Shown here: one piece after another, positions 34,683 to 48,114 of the stretch
How the letters are laid out: every line of letters begins with the position of its first letter
Position numbering within the stretch: position 1 is the first letter of the stretch
From: Utricularia gibba
Taxonomy: Eukaryota; Streptophyta; Magnoliopsida; Lamiales; Lentibulariaceae
Direction: 5' to 3'
Assembly (NCBI GenBank): GCA_002189035.1
Contig: NEEC01000013.1
Coordinates: 3,038,001-3,102,000, forward strand
Length of the DNA: 64,000 nucleotides
Notes under the pieces: generated by a model
Database searches by the model: none
The model's input: the letters and a program-made list of their open reading frames with translations, nothing else
What the model was told of the DNA's origin: nothing
Made by a program: the position numbers and the translations under genes

Positions 34683-36195
34683 TCAGATCAGGTGCTCGTA
34701 GAACATCAAGAAAAGGGTATCCGGAGAATCCTTGGGGAGGTTTCTGATATAAAAGTAGAAGCGTTGCACATCTTCTATGCGTACCCTTTCACTGTCCATC
34801 ACCTCGTCCTTGCAGGTTAACACCCAAAGATCCCGAGATTTCACCCGTCGTAAGCTACCCTGCAAAAGGGGCAGGACTCGGACCTTGTACTCCTGGAATC
34901 GATTAGGAAGAGAAAGATGAGCAAAGCCGGGAGGGTAGTGGCGGTTCATGCACAGCAATGCCATTTACCAGTCACGATAGCAGTTGAGGCACATTGCGTG
35001 GCAGCAATTAGGAAGGACCATTTTGGTACAGGGCACCAGGCAGATTCCGCACTCGTCATCTCTCTCCGCCTCCAGCCCACTGAATACGCCGTCTCCCAAC
35101 TTCTTCTTCCAAATGTTTTTATATGACTGATGTGCTTCGTTGGCAGGGACCAGATCCACTGAGTTGTGATGGAGCTGCTTGAGTGATGGCAATATAAAAG
35201 CTGCAGAGTGCATTTTCATCAACACCAACACAAGTCTGAGAAAAAGCAGTGAAGACGATGACAAACCATAAAAGTCTTTGATAGATGCTTTTCTTCCGCG
35301 TGTAGAGATTTTCGGCCGTCCATCAGAGTACACCTGCGAAAACTCTGAGCTGGTGGCAGGATGTATGAAGTTATCAGTAGAAGATATTCTGTGATGGCTG
35401 GATGCGTACCTTGTAAATGTGTATGTGGAATGGAATGAAATATCTTGGAAGAAAGCAGGAGCAAGATCCATCAATCCATTGAAGGAAATAAAGAAAAAAG
35501 GGTGTCATCTTATTGCACACCAACTTCATTTGAAGCCGCGTTCCCCCTTTGGCCTTGGGAATAGCAGCAGCCCTGGAAAAACAAACGATGTTTCAGTAAT
35601 GCACCACCGGTCCTTATCCTGCATCTCTGATGGCATAAAGGTACGACTCTCAGAGAAAACGCTCCTACAGCCTCAAAGAAAATTCACATGCCTGCACACT
35701 TGACAACAGCTCAAGGAAACGAAACAAGTACCAAATTTTCACTTTTTTAAGTCTGATGCAGAGCTGGAGGATACGCAAATAAGATTCTCTTAAATGTCAC
35801 AAAAATTGTGCTACTTCGAAGAGAGCAGGAAGAATCCAACTGGAAAAAAAAGGCGCTCTTATTTAGAAGCCTTTACAAGCAGCATCGTTTGAAAATGAAA
35901 CAAAGAAATATTTCTGGTTTTTCCTCGAGAATCACACAGACAGGCAGGAAGAAGAGCAATATAGGCTCCGCATAAACATCGATTATCAACACTATTCCTC
36001 CAAAGTCACATGAAACTCAACCACAAATCGCATGCATTTGAAGGAAGCGTATGATTAAAGCATTTAGTTACAAAGAGGAAATTTAGCACCAGATGAGTAA
36101 AGAACATACAGATCATTCGCATACTGAATATCATTCTCCAAAACCTCGAGAGAGTCCCTGTAGGAACTTCGACCCAGTTGATGGCAATACATCAT
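34683..36195 (-). CDS. RING E3 ubiquitin ligase, AIRP2-like, with apparent 1-base frameshift
   Basis: Five exons on the minus strand: 36110-36195, 35410-35572, 35267-35333, 34969-35200, 34683-34892. The order matches the plant AIRP2 family: YRDSLEVLENDIQYANDLA in exon 1, AIPKAKGGTRLQMK...FFLYFLQWIDGSCSC in exon 2, VYSDGRPKISTRGRKASIKDFY in exon 3. Then comes a C3HC4 RING (DECGICLVPCTKMVLPNCCHAMC...RSESCPFC). AIRP2 acts in ABA signalling in Arabidopsis; the role here is inferred by homology. The exons total 758 nt, one short of a multiple of three. Within exon 5 the RING frame (SESCPFCR) breaks at a CCC run on the plus strand (34858-34860), after which GSLRRVKSRDLWVLTC continues in the next frame. 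One extra base restores about 252 aa. Confidence 0.85.
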
Positions 36196-37291
36196 GCCCT
36201 CTTTAAACTCCCTACTCAGCCACTTTCCAGGGAAGACGTCTTCTTCCCCCTCTTCGCCGACCCTTTGAAGCTGCTGGCTCCACAGAGACGGGAAATTTCA
36301 ATTGGGGTCCTTGAGCGACTCAGCTGTTGGGTTTGGGGGACAAAATTTATGACCCCAGAAGAAGACAGGTTCATTGATTCCATCATTGTCAAAGCCATGG
36401 GCGTACTTGCTTCCTCCCCGTAACGCCGTGTGGTATGATAGCAGACGGCTATAGCATCCCCTCGTCCTATTTCTCGACACCCCTTCCCCTGAAATTCCAT
36501 CACTCATCCGATCCGATCCCTAATTATACTCTCTTTTTTTTTTTTTTTTTTTTGGCCAAGCAAAAGCATGTAGTGCCCATCAAGATAAAATACTGAATAA
36601 AATGGTTGACCAAGATGAATTAAATCCACGTCATCCCTATGAAATAAATACCATTTACCGCCACACCTATATTTTAGAATCAGGAAGCAGAAAATTTATT
36701 AGCTTTCAATAATACGTAATTTCAACAAAATCCCTAATTAATATATATATATATATATTATTGCACAGTGGTCACTTGGGCCGGGCGGCACAAATTTAAG
36801 GGCATGTGACGAGTAATTAATTATATCCAATGGCATGATTAGATAAAAGTAGTCAGTTATTATACACACTCTTCAGTTTGATACGTATATGTACTAGTCA
36901 TGATTAAATTCAAAATAACTGGGTAGGTATTAGGATAGGATAGTATAGGATAAGATAGTATTTGGGAATTAAGAATGCTTATTCTATATTTTGTCTTACA
37001 TATGTGAAAATATTAGTATTCTCTTTTTTTTATTAATATTATTTAAGAATATATTATTTTAAAATATCTTCGAAGGATCTATGTATGCATGGAAAGATCC
37101 CATCATATCCTAACAAACTATAAGATTATAAGAGAAAAGAAACGATTCCAGCCAGACCCGGGATAGAACAACAATGGTCGTACACATCGCCGGTTTGGAA
37201 GGTGCACTCTCACCTTCGTGTTACTCTAGGGTTTGCTCCTTTTTTTACTCATAATACTCTGCTTGCAGTGGCACCATGCACATCTCGGTCA
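36196..37291. other. intergenic, AT-rich
   Basis: A poly-T run (36533-36553), a TA repeat (36742-36760) and a short GGATA-type tandem repeat (about 36930-36960). No gene recognised. Confidence 0.5.
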
Positions 37292-38692
37292 ATGGCGATG
37301 TTTGGAGATACTAGGGATGAACCCCATGTTTCCATCGCCGGCATCAATGCATTCCATCCTCGGGAACTTGCGCTCCCGCCGGAAGGCACTCCGGTTATGT
37401 GTGCGTACGCGCTTGTGACTTTGCCGTGTCCTCGCCCTTAATGACACTTGATTTTATGTGCAGCCATCAGGAGTGCGAGTGGAATGTGCAGACCCACTCG
37501 CACCTATATCTCAGGTTACATGCAGTCTCGCAACGCGATGATGCTGGTCGAGCATACCGTCACCAGAAATACAGCAAACCCGTCCCAGGGGAATGGGAAT
37601 GGCAATGGGAGCCAACCCACAAACGATACCGGGAGGCCGGGGTTCGACAAGGGAGAACAGAGCCGCTCTGCTAAAACAAGGGTTGACAAGAAGGACAAGA
37701 AGCAAAGGTTTGTTTGGCATCCTGAGTATCACCAGATGTTCTTAGAGGCCGTGCAGCGACTAGGTTCCAGTAAGCACACTTTCTCTACGTTTACAAGGAA
37801 AAAGATTTCCGTCATCTTTTTCGTTTTCCATCCTGCAGATGCGTCGCCGATGAGGATTCTTAAGCTGATGAAGATAGAAGGGCTGACACGTGATCACGTT
37901 GCGAGTCATCTACAGGTACGCCATGTTTGAATTCATAAATCAAGTGAGTTGGATGAATTGTTTCTCAAGGGGCAGTTTAACAGGTTTGAAGAAACTGACA
38001 AATTCATGTTTTTTTTTCAGAAATATCGAGATCAGTTGAAAAAGCAACAGGTCTCCGATAAGAATACTTGTCCCCAAAGGGAGACACCCAATGTTTCCAC
38101 TAACTGTCCTCATGCCTCTGTAAATCTCAATCCTACGAACCTTACATTCCCTACCAATTCCCATCATGTAGTGCAGGACTACTTTTACAATTTCTCATCT
38201 GGTACTTGGCCTATATATCACGCCAATCCTACCCCTTGCATTTGCTCATCGCCTCCTCTTTGGCCAGCCCCCATCACATGCTTTCCGGACGACCATTTTT
38301 CTGCTGGTTGTAATGTTCCTATCAAACATGAAGATAGCCATGTTCCGCATTCTCATTCCCTAGGATTCATCAACAGTCACCCGCCCAACCCTTTATCCGG
38401 TTCACATCTCCCTGTTTGTGATGTAGTAGGGAATGGGGTTAATCCTCGTGGTCAAACAGTGCAGGCTATGTTCGAGCACCATAACTTGGGGAGGGAATAT
38501 GCCCTTGCACCCTTACCTCTTGAACAAGGTATTCAACCCATGCCTCAGTTGACGCCTTCACAGTCTGATGACCTACTAAGCAACTTGGACGAGTCGCAAC
38601 TGGTTGCTATGTACCTACAAATCGAGCAGCTCCAACGTTTTCAGGAAACGGGCCTCCCCCCTGAACAAGCTCCCAATGGTGACGCCATTTAG
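37292..38692 (+). CDS. GARP (Myb-like, SHLQKYR) transcription factor
   Basis: Exons 37292-37400, 37464-37769, 37839-37915 and 38021-38692; 1164 nt, 387 aa. The GARP DNA-binding domain is spread over exons 2-4: KKQRFVWHPEYHQMFLEAVQ, RLGSN, then SPMRILKLMKIEGLTRDHVASHLQ and KYRDQLKKQ. This is the B-motif shared by type-B response regulators, LUX/PCL1 and related factors; no receiver domain is encoded here. The remainder is Pro/Asn/His-rich. Exon 1 (MAMFGDTRDEPHVSI...) is less certain. It was chosen because the donor GTGCGT and phase fit; exon 2 alone has no good ATG before the domain. I expect a nuclear regulator but cannot assign the subfamily. Confidence 0.75.
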
Positions 38693-39165
38693 AGGAGAAA
38701 ATGAAGCAACATCAGAGTCAGAAAGCATCGCAAGACTTCTCTTGCACCTGTGGCGTTTATGTGTTTCATTGTGTGTTTGTAACCCGGGCCAAACCCAACG
38801 ACCCGAGTCTTTGATAAGTATTAGAAGAAAATGTCTTGTTTGTTATTTATTGCTACTTTTGTGATTCGTTATGTGTTTGTGAAAGATTACTTTTGTTATT
38901 AATTGAATAGTAATCATGATTTTTGTTTGATCTCAACTCATTTGATGTTGAAACCGAAAATATGTGGCCACATTTTGTCAGTTGTCATCTTCTGCTTGGA
39001 TTGGGCTGTGTATGATCTTCTTCGAAATGCCGGCTGCGTTTCCTATTCCGGAAGGCGCCTGCCATCTTGAAAACAAGCTCCTTCCTATTTTCTTGGATCT
39101 CCTTGAGCAAACGGTGTGCTTCGACACGATATTATTGCCCAAGTCCCTGACATAAAAAAAAAAAA

Positions 39166-41281
39166 ATGTCATCAGCGATTACTCTGCAAACGGCCGGAGG
39201 AGTGATCTGGGAAAAACGCTGTTACACCGCGAGCTTTTACTCAAGGGCCATATATCACCGCAACGCTATATCCCTTGCGGTCGTGTTTTCTCGCAAAAAG
39301 ATGCAGCGTCTGTCGCAATTTCGTGCTGGGAATTCTTCGCCAGTGAGGAGTTCTTTGATTGAGCCTGATGGGGGATTTTTGGTCGACCTTATTGTGCCTG
39401 AGAGCGAGAGGGCTGTGAATATTTCAGAAGCTGATTCTTTGCCAAGGGTGAAGTTAACTGAAATTGATCTTCAGTGGGTGCATGTATTGAGTGAGGGATG
39501 GGCGAGCCCGTTGAAGGGTTTTATGAGGGAGGAAGAGTATTTGCAGAGCTTACATTTCAATTGCTTGAGGATGAACGATGGGACCTTGACTAATATGTCG
39601 TTGCCAATTGTTTTGGCTATTGATGATACGGTTAAGGAGCGGATTGGGAACTCTCCCAGTGTTGCACTGATTGATCCCAATGATAATTTGGTGGGCGTTC
39701 TGAGTAGGTTAGTTTCATGATCCTCTGTTGTTTTTCTGTTGAACCTTTTTTGACGTAGCAAATTCTTTGGTCATTGATGTTGCCCATATTGCATAGATGT
39801 ACAGGGAGCAATTCTGATTTTGAATTGCTCGGATAATTCATCTGTGAATGTTTTCTGTTGTTTTTTTAGCATTGAAGTGTATAAGCACAACAAAGAAGAA
39901 AGAATAGCGAGAACCTGGGGAACTACTGCTCCAGGATTACCATATGTCGAGGAAGTTATCAGTCCTGCTGGAAACTGGCTAATTGGTGGAGATTTACAAG
40001 TTTTAAATCCCATTAAGTACATTGATGGTCTCGATCAGTACAGGCTTTCTCCTAAACAACTACGGAATGAGTTTGATAGACGAAAAGCTGATGCTGTTTT
40101 TGCGTTTCAGTTGAGAAATCCTGTACATAATGGCCATGCTTTGCTGATGAATGATACTAGAAAGAAGCTTTTGGAAATGGGCTTCAAGAATCCCATTCTC
40201 TTGCTTCATCCTTTGGGAGGATTCACGAAAGCTGATGATGTGCCACTCAATGTTCGCATGGAACAACATAGCAAGGTCTTTTTACTTAACTTTTGATCAT
40301 GTTTGATGCATACGTTTTGTGAGGGAAAAGTTTGAGAGGCAACAATCCAAGCTCGTATCTTGTGACACTAACAATACCTGCGAAGTAATGCGCACTGGGC
40401 TATCTTCTCACAAAATGTTGAGTTGTTGATATCACCATGCCCTATGTGTGCAGCTGGTTTTTGCGCAGTTTTACCAACATCATCTTGCATTAGTTTTGCT
40501 GATATCTTGGACTTGTGTTACATTGAGCATGTTTCTTAGAATCCAATGAAGTTTCAGGACGAGTTATGCTTTAACTAGAAAGAATTTTTCCTGCTGTTTT
40601 TTCCTTTTGATAGCGTGTCTTTATGTTGGCATAGGTGCTGGAAGATGGTGTTCTTGATCCCGAAACTACAATTGTCGCCATTTTCCCTTCACCAATGCAC
40701 TATGCTGGACCAACTGAAGTTCAGTGGCACGCAAAGGCACGAATCAATGCGGGAGCAAATTTTTACATCGTGGGTCGTGATCCTGCTGGAATGGGACATC
40801 CCACGGAGAAGAGGGACTTGTATGATCCAGATCATGGGAAGAAGGTGCTTAGCATGGCACCAGGACTTGAAAAGCTCAACATTTTGCCATTCAACTTTTG
40901 TGATATTACATATAGCTAGGGTGACAAATCTCTCTGAATCAGCACTGCAGTACTGATCATTCACAGATCTTGTTGTGATCATGCAGGTGGCTGCATATGA
41001 TAATCTTGGGAAGAAGATGGCCTTCTTCGATCCCTCACGTGCTAAAGATTTTCTCTTCATATCTGGAACAAAGGTACATACATTTCCAACCGAAACTCAC
41101 ATCCAGATACACTCATTCCCCCCTCATCCTTGCAACTTGTGTCTAGATGCGGGCTTATGCAAGTAGCGGCGAAAATCCCCCGGATGGTTTTATGTGTCCT
41201 GGAGGATGACAAGTCTTGGTTGAATACTACAAGAGCCTGCAGGCTGAGGATTCTCAGACTCAGACGGTGCCTGCTGCATAG
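39166..41281 (+). pseudogene. APS: ATP sulfurylase, with nonsense codon and lost splice donor
   Basis: Exons 39166-39707, 39870-40275, 40635-about 40895, 40987-41073 and 41147-41281. ATP sulfurylase makes adenosine 5'-phosphosulfate from ATP and sulfate, the entry step of sulfate assimilation, in plastids. The N-terminus is Ser/Arg-rich and transit-like. Conserved motifs: [34 protein letters not shown], active-site [61 protein letters not shown]. Two lesions: after ILPF the expected donor is absent (AACTTTTGTG), although a shifted donor at 40900 with acceptor 40966 keeps the frame and adds nine residues; and the Trp of CPGGW is TGA at 41207-41209, followed by 23 still-conserved codons (QVLVEYYKSLQ) to TAG at 41279. 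It may be a dying copy or encode a protein truncated by about 24 residues. Confidence 0.85.
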
Positions 41282-42376
41282 AGGAGTTATGTGCTGATTA
41301 TTTCCCTTTCTACTTGATCCATGCAGTGCAGAATCAATCGAGCGCGTGAACTGGCACGCAGCCAGGGTTCTTTCTTCTTGAATGCGACTGTAGAATCAAT
41401 CAAGCAGGCAAGCGCATGTGGATTGATCCCAAGAGTTTGTTGCTTAACGTACAAGCATGCTGTCTAAGCAAACGAACCGGTGGACCGGAGCCGCTAGCTA
41501 ACCCTAAAATCTGGAAATTATTTAACAAATGACTGGGGCTTCAACGCATTTTAGAAATTTTCATTGTTCTGTTTTGTAAGGTCGCGAATATTTTGGGTTG
41601 TAAATTTGAAGCTTTGACCGGCCGTTTTCCACCGCACCGGAGAATATAACCGAGAAATCAGGTGATTCTCACAAGCAAGGAATTCCCACATGCGCCACCG
41701 AATCCACCGGCAAAACCCCACACGTGTCAAGTTACCTCAAAGTCTTACGAACTTCTCCTTCCACCTTCTTCTCCATTTCCCCTCGCCCAGAGGAGAAATT
41801 TCCTTGTCTTTTCGCGTTGCGTGGAAGATTGGTTTTTTCCCCTCCCATCGCATTTTCCAGTTTGCTGGTCAAATCCCAATTCAGGGTCTCAATATCTCTG
41901 GCAATCGGGGTTGATAGGATACTCGTCTTGGAGGAAGATAACATTTTTTTTCTGGGAGTTCCTTTTTTGTTTGTTTGATTACATGAGATTGGGGACAGTG
42001 AGTACTAAGGTTTATGATTCTTTTCTCGATTTTGCAGTCTCTTATTAGCAAATTCTTTGATTCTTTTGCACATACCAGAAGGTTAGGATCGGCTTTCGTT
42101 AACTGATCGGCAGTAGTTGAAAAAAAAAAACAAAAATAAAGTCTTTTATGAAAACAGGTTCGTCCCAAGAAAAACTCTGTGAGGTTTTTGGTGCTATGTT
42201 TTAGTTTGCCATGAAATTGAGAGTTTTCTTGCTTGAATGCCTTACCCCCAGCGAGAAAAAAAAAAGTTACATAAACTGATTACCGTGTTTTAGAATTTCT
42301 GCTGTTTTACCGTGGATTCTGGAGGTAAAAAAGAAGTGGAAGGTATAAAATCTCGGGTTTGCTGAGAGATATTGAG
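41282..42376. other. intergenic and SKIP14 leader
   Basis: No gene; probably APS 3' region, then the SKIP14 promoter and 5' UTR. Short overlapping ORFs only. Confidence 0.4.
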
Positions 42377-43945
42377 ATGGCCTTGAACTATTCACATTGG
42401 AATTTATTTTCTGCTCATCTTTCTGATGATAATCTCGTATCTCCCTTTGGAATCACGAATGGGGAAAGCAGCACGAGGTGTTGGAATATGAATCTTGATG
42501 AAGAGAAGGAAAATAAGTACGGATATTTTGCAGCAGAGTCAGTTTCTGACGACATTGTTGACCTGCTACCCTCTGATCCTTTTGGAATGGATATTCAGAC
42601 TACTTTTACAGCAATCACTGGATGGCTCGAAGATTTGGAGGTTAACTGCGATGGATACATGTGGAGCGACGATGGTAGTACTGGTGTAAAGGATAGCGGT
42701 TTGATTAACAGATGGGGTTTTTTGTGGAAGCATGGTTTGAGTTTCCAACCATTTCCTAATACTGTTCAACGCAGTGAGAGATCAAATTTCTGTGTGCCGT
42801 ACTCATCTAGCAATCTCAATGCTGATGTGGTTCCGTTCATGCACCATATATATTTTCCTGGAACTGTTCCATTTGATGAGAAGAAGATGCCGAATTGTTT
42901 GGGTATACCCAGCAAGGAGAAGACTATGGAGGCCGGACTGGAAATTTGTGATACTCATTTCTTACAGGCGTGCGGTATGTTTGATGCTGCCGGACCTGAG
43001 GCGGAAAGTGATAAAAGGAGCGTCTGTCTTCCACCTCCTCCTGAAGGGCAAGTGGAGCAAACTTCATTTGTTGAGGAGGCTTTCACTCTGGCTCTTAGCT
43101 ATTTGGGAGCAAGGGAACTGTTGTCGGTGGAAAGGGTTTGTAAATCATTGTTCTTGTCTGTCCGAAAAGATCCCTGGCTATGGAAAACAATCCATATTGA
43201 TCAACCTCTAAATGATAGGATCACAGATGATATCCTTTTGAGATTGGCCAGCAGGGCTCAAGGCAGACTCCAAAGCTTGAGCTTGGTTGAGTGCCCCAAA
43301 GTCACTGATGAAGGTCTAAGGCTTATACTGGAAACCAATCCACATCTAAGCAAGGTCTGTACTCTGTTATATTATTCTTGTCTCTCTAAGTGTGCATCAA
43401 AATGCTGAACTTTGTAGTCTTGTTTCAAAGTTGTGTTATGTATACAAACCCTGATTGTGGATTGGCTGTGGCAGCTCTCCGTCCCTGGATGCACAAGAAT
43501 CAGCATTGAATGTGTAGTGGACAGCATCAGGGCATTTAATTCTCAAAGGAATGTTGGAGGGATAAAGCATCTTAGAATAGGCGGTCTTTATGGTGTTGAC
43601 CACGAACATGTTGAAGAGTTGAAGATGCTACTCGGCACCAGCAGTGACAGCTGCCAGAGTGGTGCTGGGAAGCAGTATTTCTATCATCGTGGGAATTTCT
43701 ATCTGCCGTATGAAGATGATCGGGCTATAGATATTGAGAGATGTCCAAAATGCGACAAGTATCGGTTGGTCTACGACTGCCCATCCGAGAGTTGCAACCT
43801 TAAGCACTCTTCTGAAGCTTGTCGTGCATGTACCATTTGCATAGCCCGGTGCGCCAAGTGCGGCCGATGTGTCAACGATACCGAATTTGAAGAAACTTTC
43901 TGCTTGGAGTTGCTATGCTCATGTTGTTCCAAGCAGCCGCATTAG
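42377..43945 (+). CDS. SKIP14: F-box protein SKIP14-like
   Basis: Two exons, 42377-43354 and 43475-43945; 1449 nt, 482 aa. The N-terminal half is the family-specific acidic region (MALNYSHWN, DPFGMDIQTTFTAITGWLED). The F-box lies at about residues 235-280 (FVEEAFTLALSYLGARELLSVERVCKSL), followed by leucine-rich repeats (RLASRAQGRLQSLSLVECPKVTDEGL). A Cys-rich C-terminus (CPKCDKYRLVYDCPSESCNL, CRACTICIARCAKCGRC) looks zinc-binding. It is a substrate receptor of an SCF ubiquitin ligase binding SKP1/ASK. The ATG at 42377 was chosen over an upstream TTG-started frame. Confidence 0.9.
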
Positions 43946-44140
43946 TGGCAGGATTCCACGCATCCACGCCAAGCAATCATCTGAGTTGGAAGCTGCTTGT
44001 GATTATTCTCAAGGCTGGTGGTTGCTACAGCACAGTTTGGAATAAAAGAATACGGATGTGGATGCAAAGCCTCTCTGCCTGTGATGATGCTTGGAGAAGG
44101 CATGTCCTTGTCTTCCTTATCGGCCCTTGGGATATCAAAG

Positions 44141-44141
<1 letters not shown>

Positions 44142-44174
<33 letters not shown>
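44142..44174 (+). repeat. (CA)n microsatellite
   Basis: Uninterrupted CA run of about 16 units in the SKIP14 3' region. Confidence 0.95.
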
Positions 44175-44176
<2 letters not shown>

Positions 44177-44306
44177 ATTTTCTGTAGGGCGAGCTGCATT
44201 ACAACTTTCTAATTCAGACGTTTTATGTGTATGAAACCGCGTAGTGTGATGCTACTTACTGTGTTGATGAGACGGTCTGTATTTATTATGAAGAATTGTG
44301 ACCATA

Positions 44307-44380
44307 GGTGTCGTGGTGTAGTTGGTTATCACGTCAGTCTAACACACTGAAGGTCTCCGGTTCGAGTCCGGGCGACGCCA
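44307..44380 (+). tRNA. tRNA-Val (AAC)
   Basis: A 74-nt cloverleaf with anticodon AAC at 44341-44343 in loop CTAACAC closed by TCAGT/ACTGA. The D-arm contains TAGTTGGTTA and the T-arm GGTTCGAGTCC (B box). The acceptor stem GGTGTCG pairs with CGACGCC, with one G-U pair, and the discriminator is A. CCA is not encoded beyond the chance CCA at the 3' end. A nine-T Pol III terminator follows at 44391-44399. Compared with the usual plant tRNA-Val acceptor stem as I remember it (GGTTTCG/CGAAGCC), position 4 and its partner 69 have changed together, keeping pairing. Confidence 0.95.
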
Positions 44381-44390
44381 TGCCCCCCCC

Positions 44391-44399
44391 TTTTTTTTT
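44391..44399 (+). terminator. RNA polymerase III T-run terminator
   Basis: Nine T directly after the tRNA-Val gene and a C run. Confidence 0.7.
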
Positions 44400-44645
44400 C
44401 AAAAAGAATTTTTCGGGATCGGCGTCCCCTTGCCAAGCTCCGCCAGTGCTGTTCGTCAACGACGTGGCGCACATTTGCAGTTCCAGGTCCGGGGAGAGGA
44501 GCGGCTATTCCATTCTGGAATTAAAAATATATATATGATTAGCGGCGTTCATCCATTTCAGGGATTTTTTTGGTCTTCCTCTCCAAGAAAAACGTAAACC
44601 CGCACAGCTGTCCAACGGTCCTTTGGAAATCCCGGATCTCACAAC

Positions 44646-44653
44646 TATAAATA
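44646..44653 (+). promoter_or_regulatory. TATA box of GAPDH
   Basis: TATAAATA, 88 bp upstream of the ATG at 44734, followed by a pyrimidine-rich leader. Confidence 0.6.
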
Positions 44654-44733
44654 CATTCTTACGTCCCTCGCTTCTGCTGTCTCTCTTTTCTCTGCGCTAC
44701 CCTCAGCTCTTCGTCCAAGTTCCGTCAATAGTT

Positions 44734-46958
<2,225 letters not shown>

Positions 46959-48114
46959 GCGCTATCCTCTCCGCAGCTCTCCCCCCGTGGCGGCCTGAGT
47001 CACAATTTGGGGCCTTTTGTCTTTTTTCCACCTTCCAGTAATAAATAATTCTGTAGTTAGTCGTGCAGGGAGCCTATGGGTCTTTTAATGTTTATTTCTT
47101 TTCTTTTGTTGAATCCTTTCCTTGTAGATTCGCGCCCTTTCAGCGGGTTGCTTTCCATCCGTCATTGGTTTGGTTCTGATCAATTTTTTTACTGGTTTCA
47201 CCCCCGATTTGAGTTACCCGGTAAATTTGAAGACACGAGTGGCCGGCCTGCAATGCGGTGTAGAACTAACTCGGCCAGGACAAGACAAGAAAACGAGAGT
47301 GTGCTCCTACATGGGATGCTGATGCTGATGCTGGTAAACAGAAGAGAGACTCCTACGTAGCTTTTAGTGCCATCCTGCACGTGAATCCGTATCTCCGTCG
47401 ATGAAAAAGCATACTGATCTCCGAAAGAGATACCCACGTGTGCGCGTATAATCACTGAAACTCAAAGCAAAAGTAAAAAAGGGGGACGGGAAAAGTGAAA
47501 GCTTGATTCTTTTTACACCTTTACTCCTCGGCTGAACGGGGAGTTTCCCATTTCCCCTTTTTTGATGCTTACCCTTTTCCATGAAAATTTTGTCATCGAC
47601 TTGGGTACTGAGCCTGAGGGGGTGGGGGTGATGGCGGTGGTGCCCCCCCATCGCACATTTCGTTTTCTGGCTTCTTAATCCACCTCTCACGTGAACCATT
47701 ATTGCGCCCTTTGTTGAGTTTTTACCCCTTTCCATTGCTTCCCGTCTCTAGGGCTCTCTCAGCAACAATTTTGTGTTTTCCTGTTTGGGTTCTGTCCCCC
47801 TGTTGCTGATCCGCGATTTCCTCTTCATCTGCTCAACCCCACTGCAGATCCACCTTACGTGGATGCTCAAGACTTCAGCTCATTTAAATGCTTTTGCTGA
47901 AAAAGTTCAGTTTTTTCAGTCGGTAGCTTCTGGGTTGTGGGGTACCGTGGGTTTTGGTGTTCCAAACTGGGACTTGCCTTCCCTGATTAAATTGAATTTT
48001 GATGGTTCTGATAGATTGGATCTGGGACTCTGCTTTGTCGTGAAGTGATCATGATTTTGTTTGTAGACGGGAGCCGAGGTTCTTTGTAAAACTCCGTCCA
48101 GGGGAGTCCGAGAA
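46959..48114. other. GAPDH 3' region and leader of the BPP-like gene
   Basis: No gene seen. 47480-48114 has the T-rich/C-rich look of a plant 5' leader, probably with a leader intron ending at TTTGTAG about 48066. Confidence 0.4.

Noticed and set aside
43942-44212. ORFs with Thr-His or Cys-Val runs
   Set aside because: Translation of the (CA)n microsatellite in the SKIP14 3' region.
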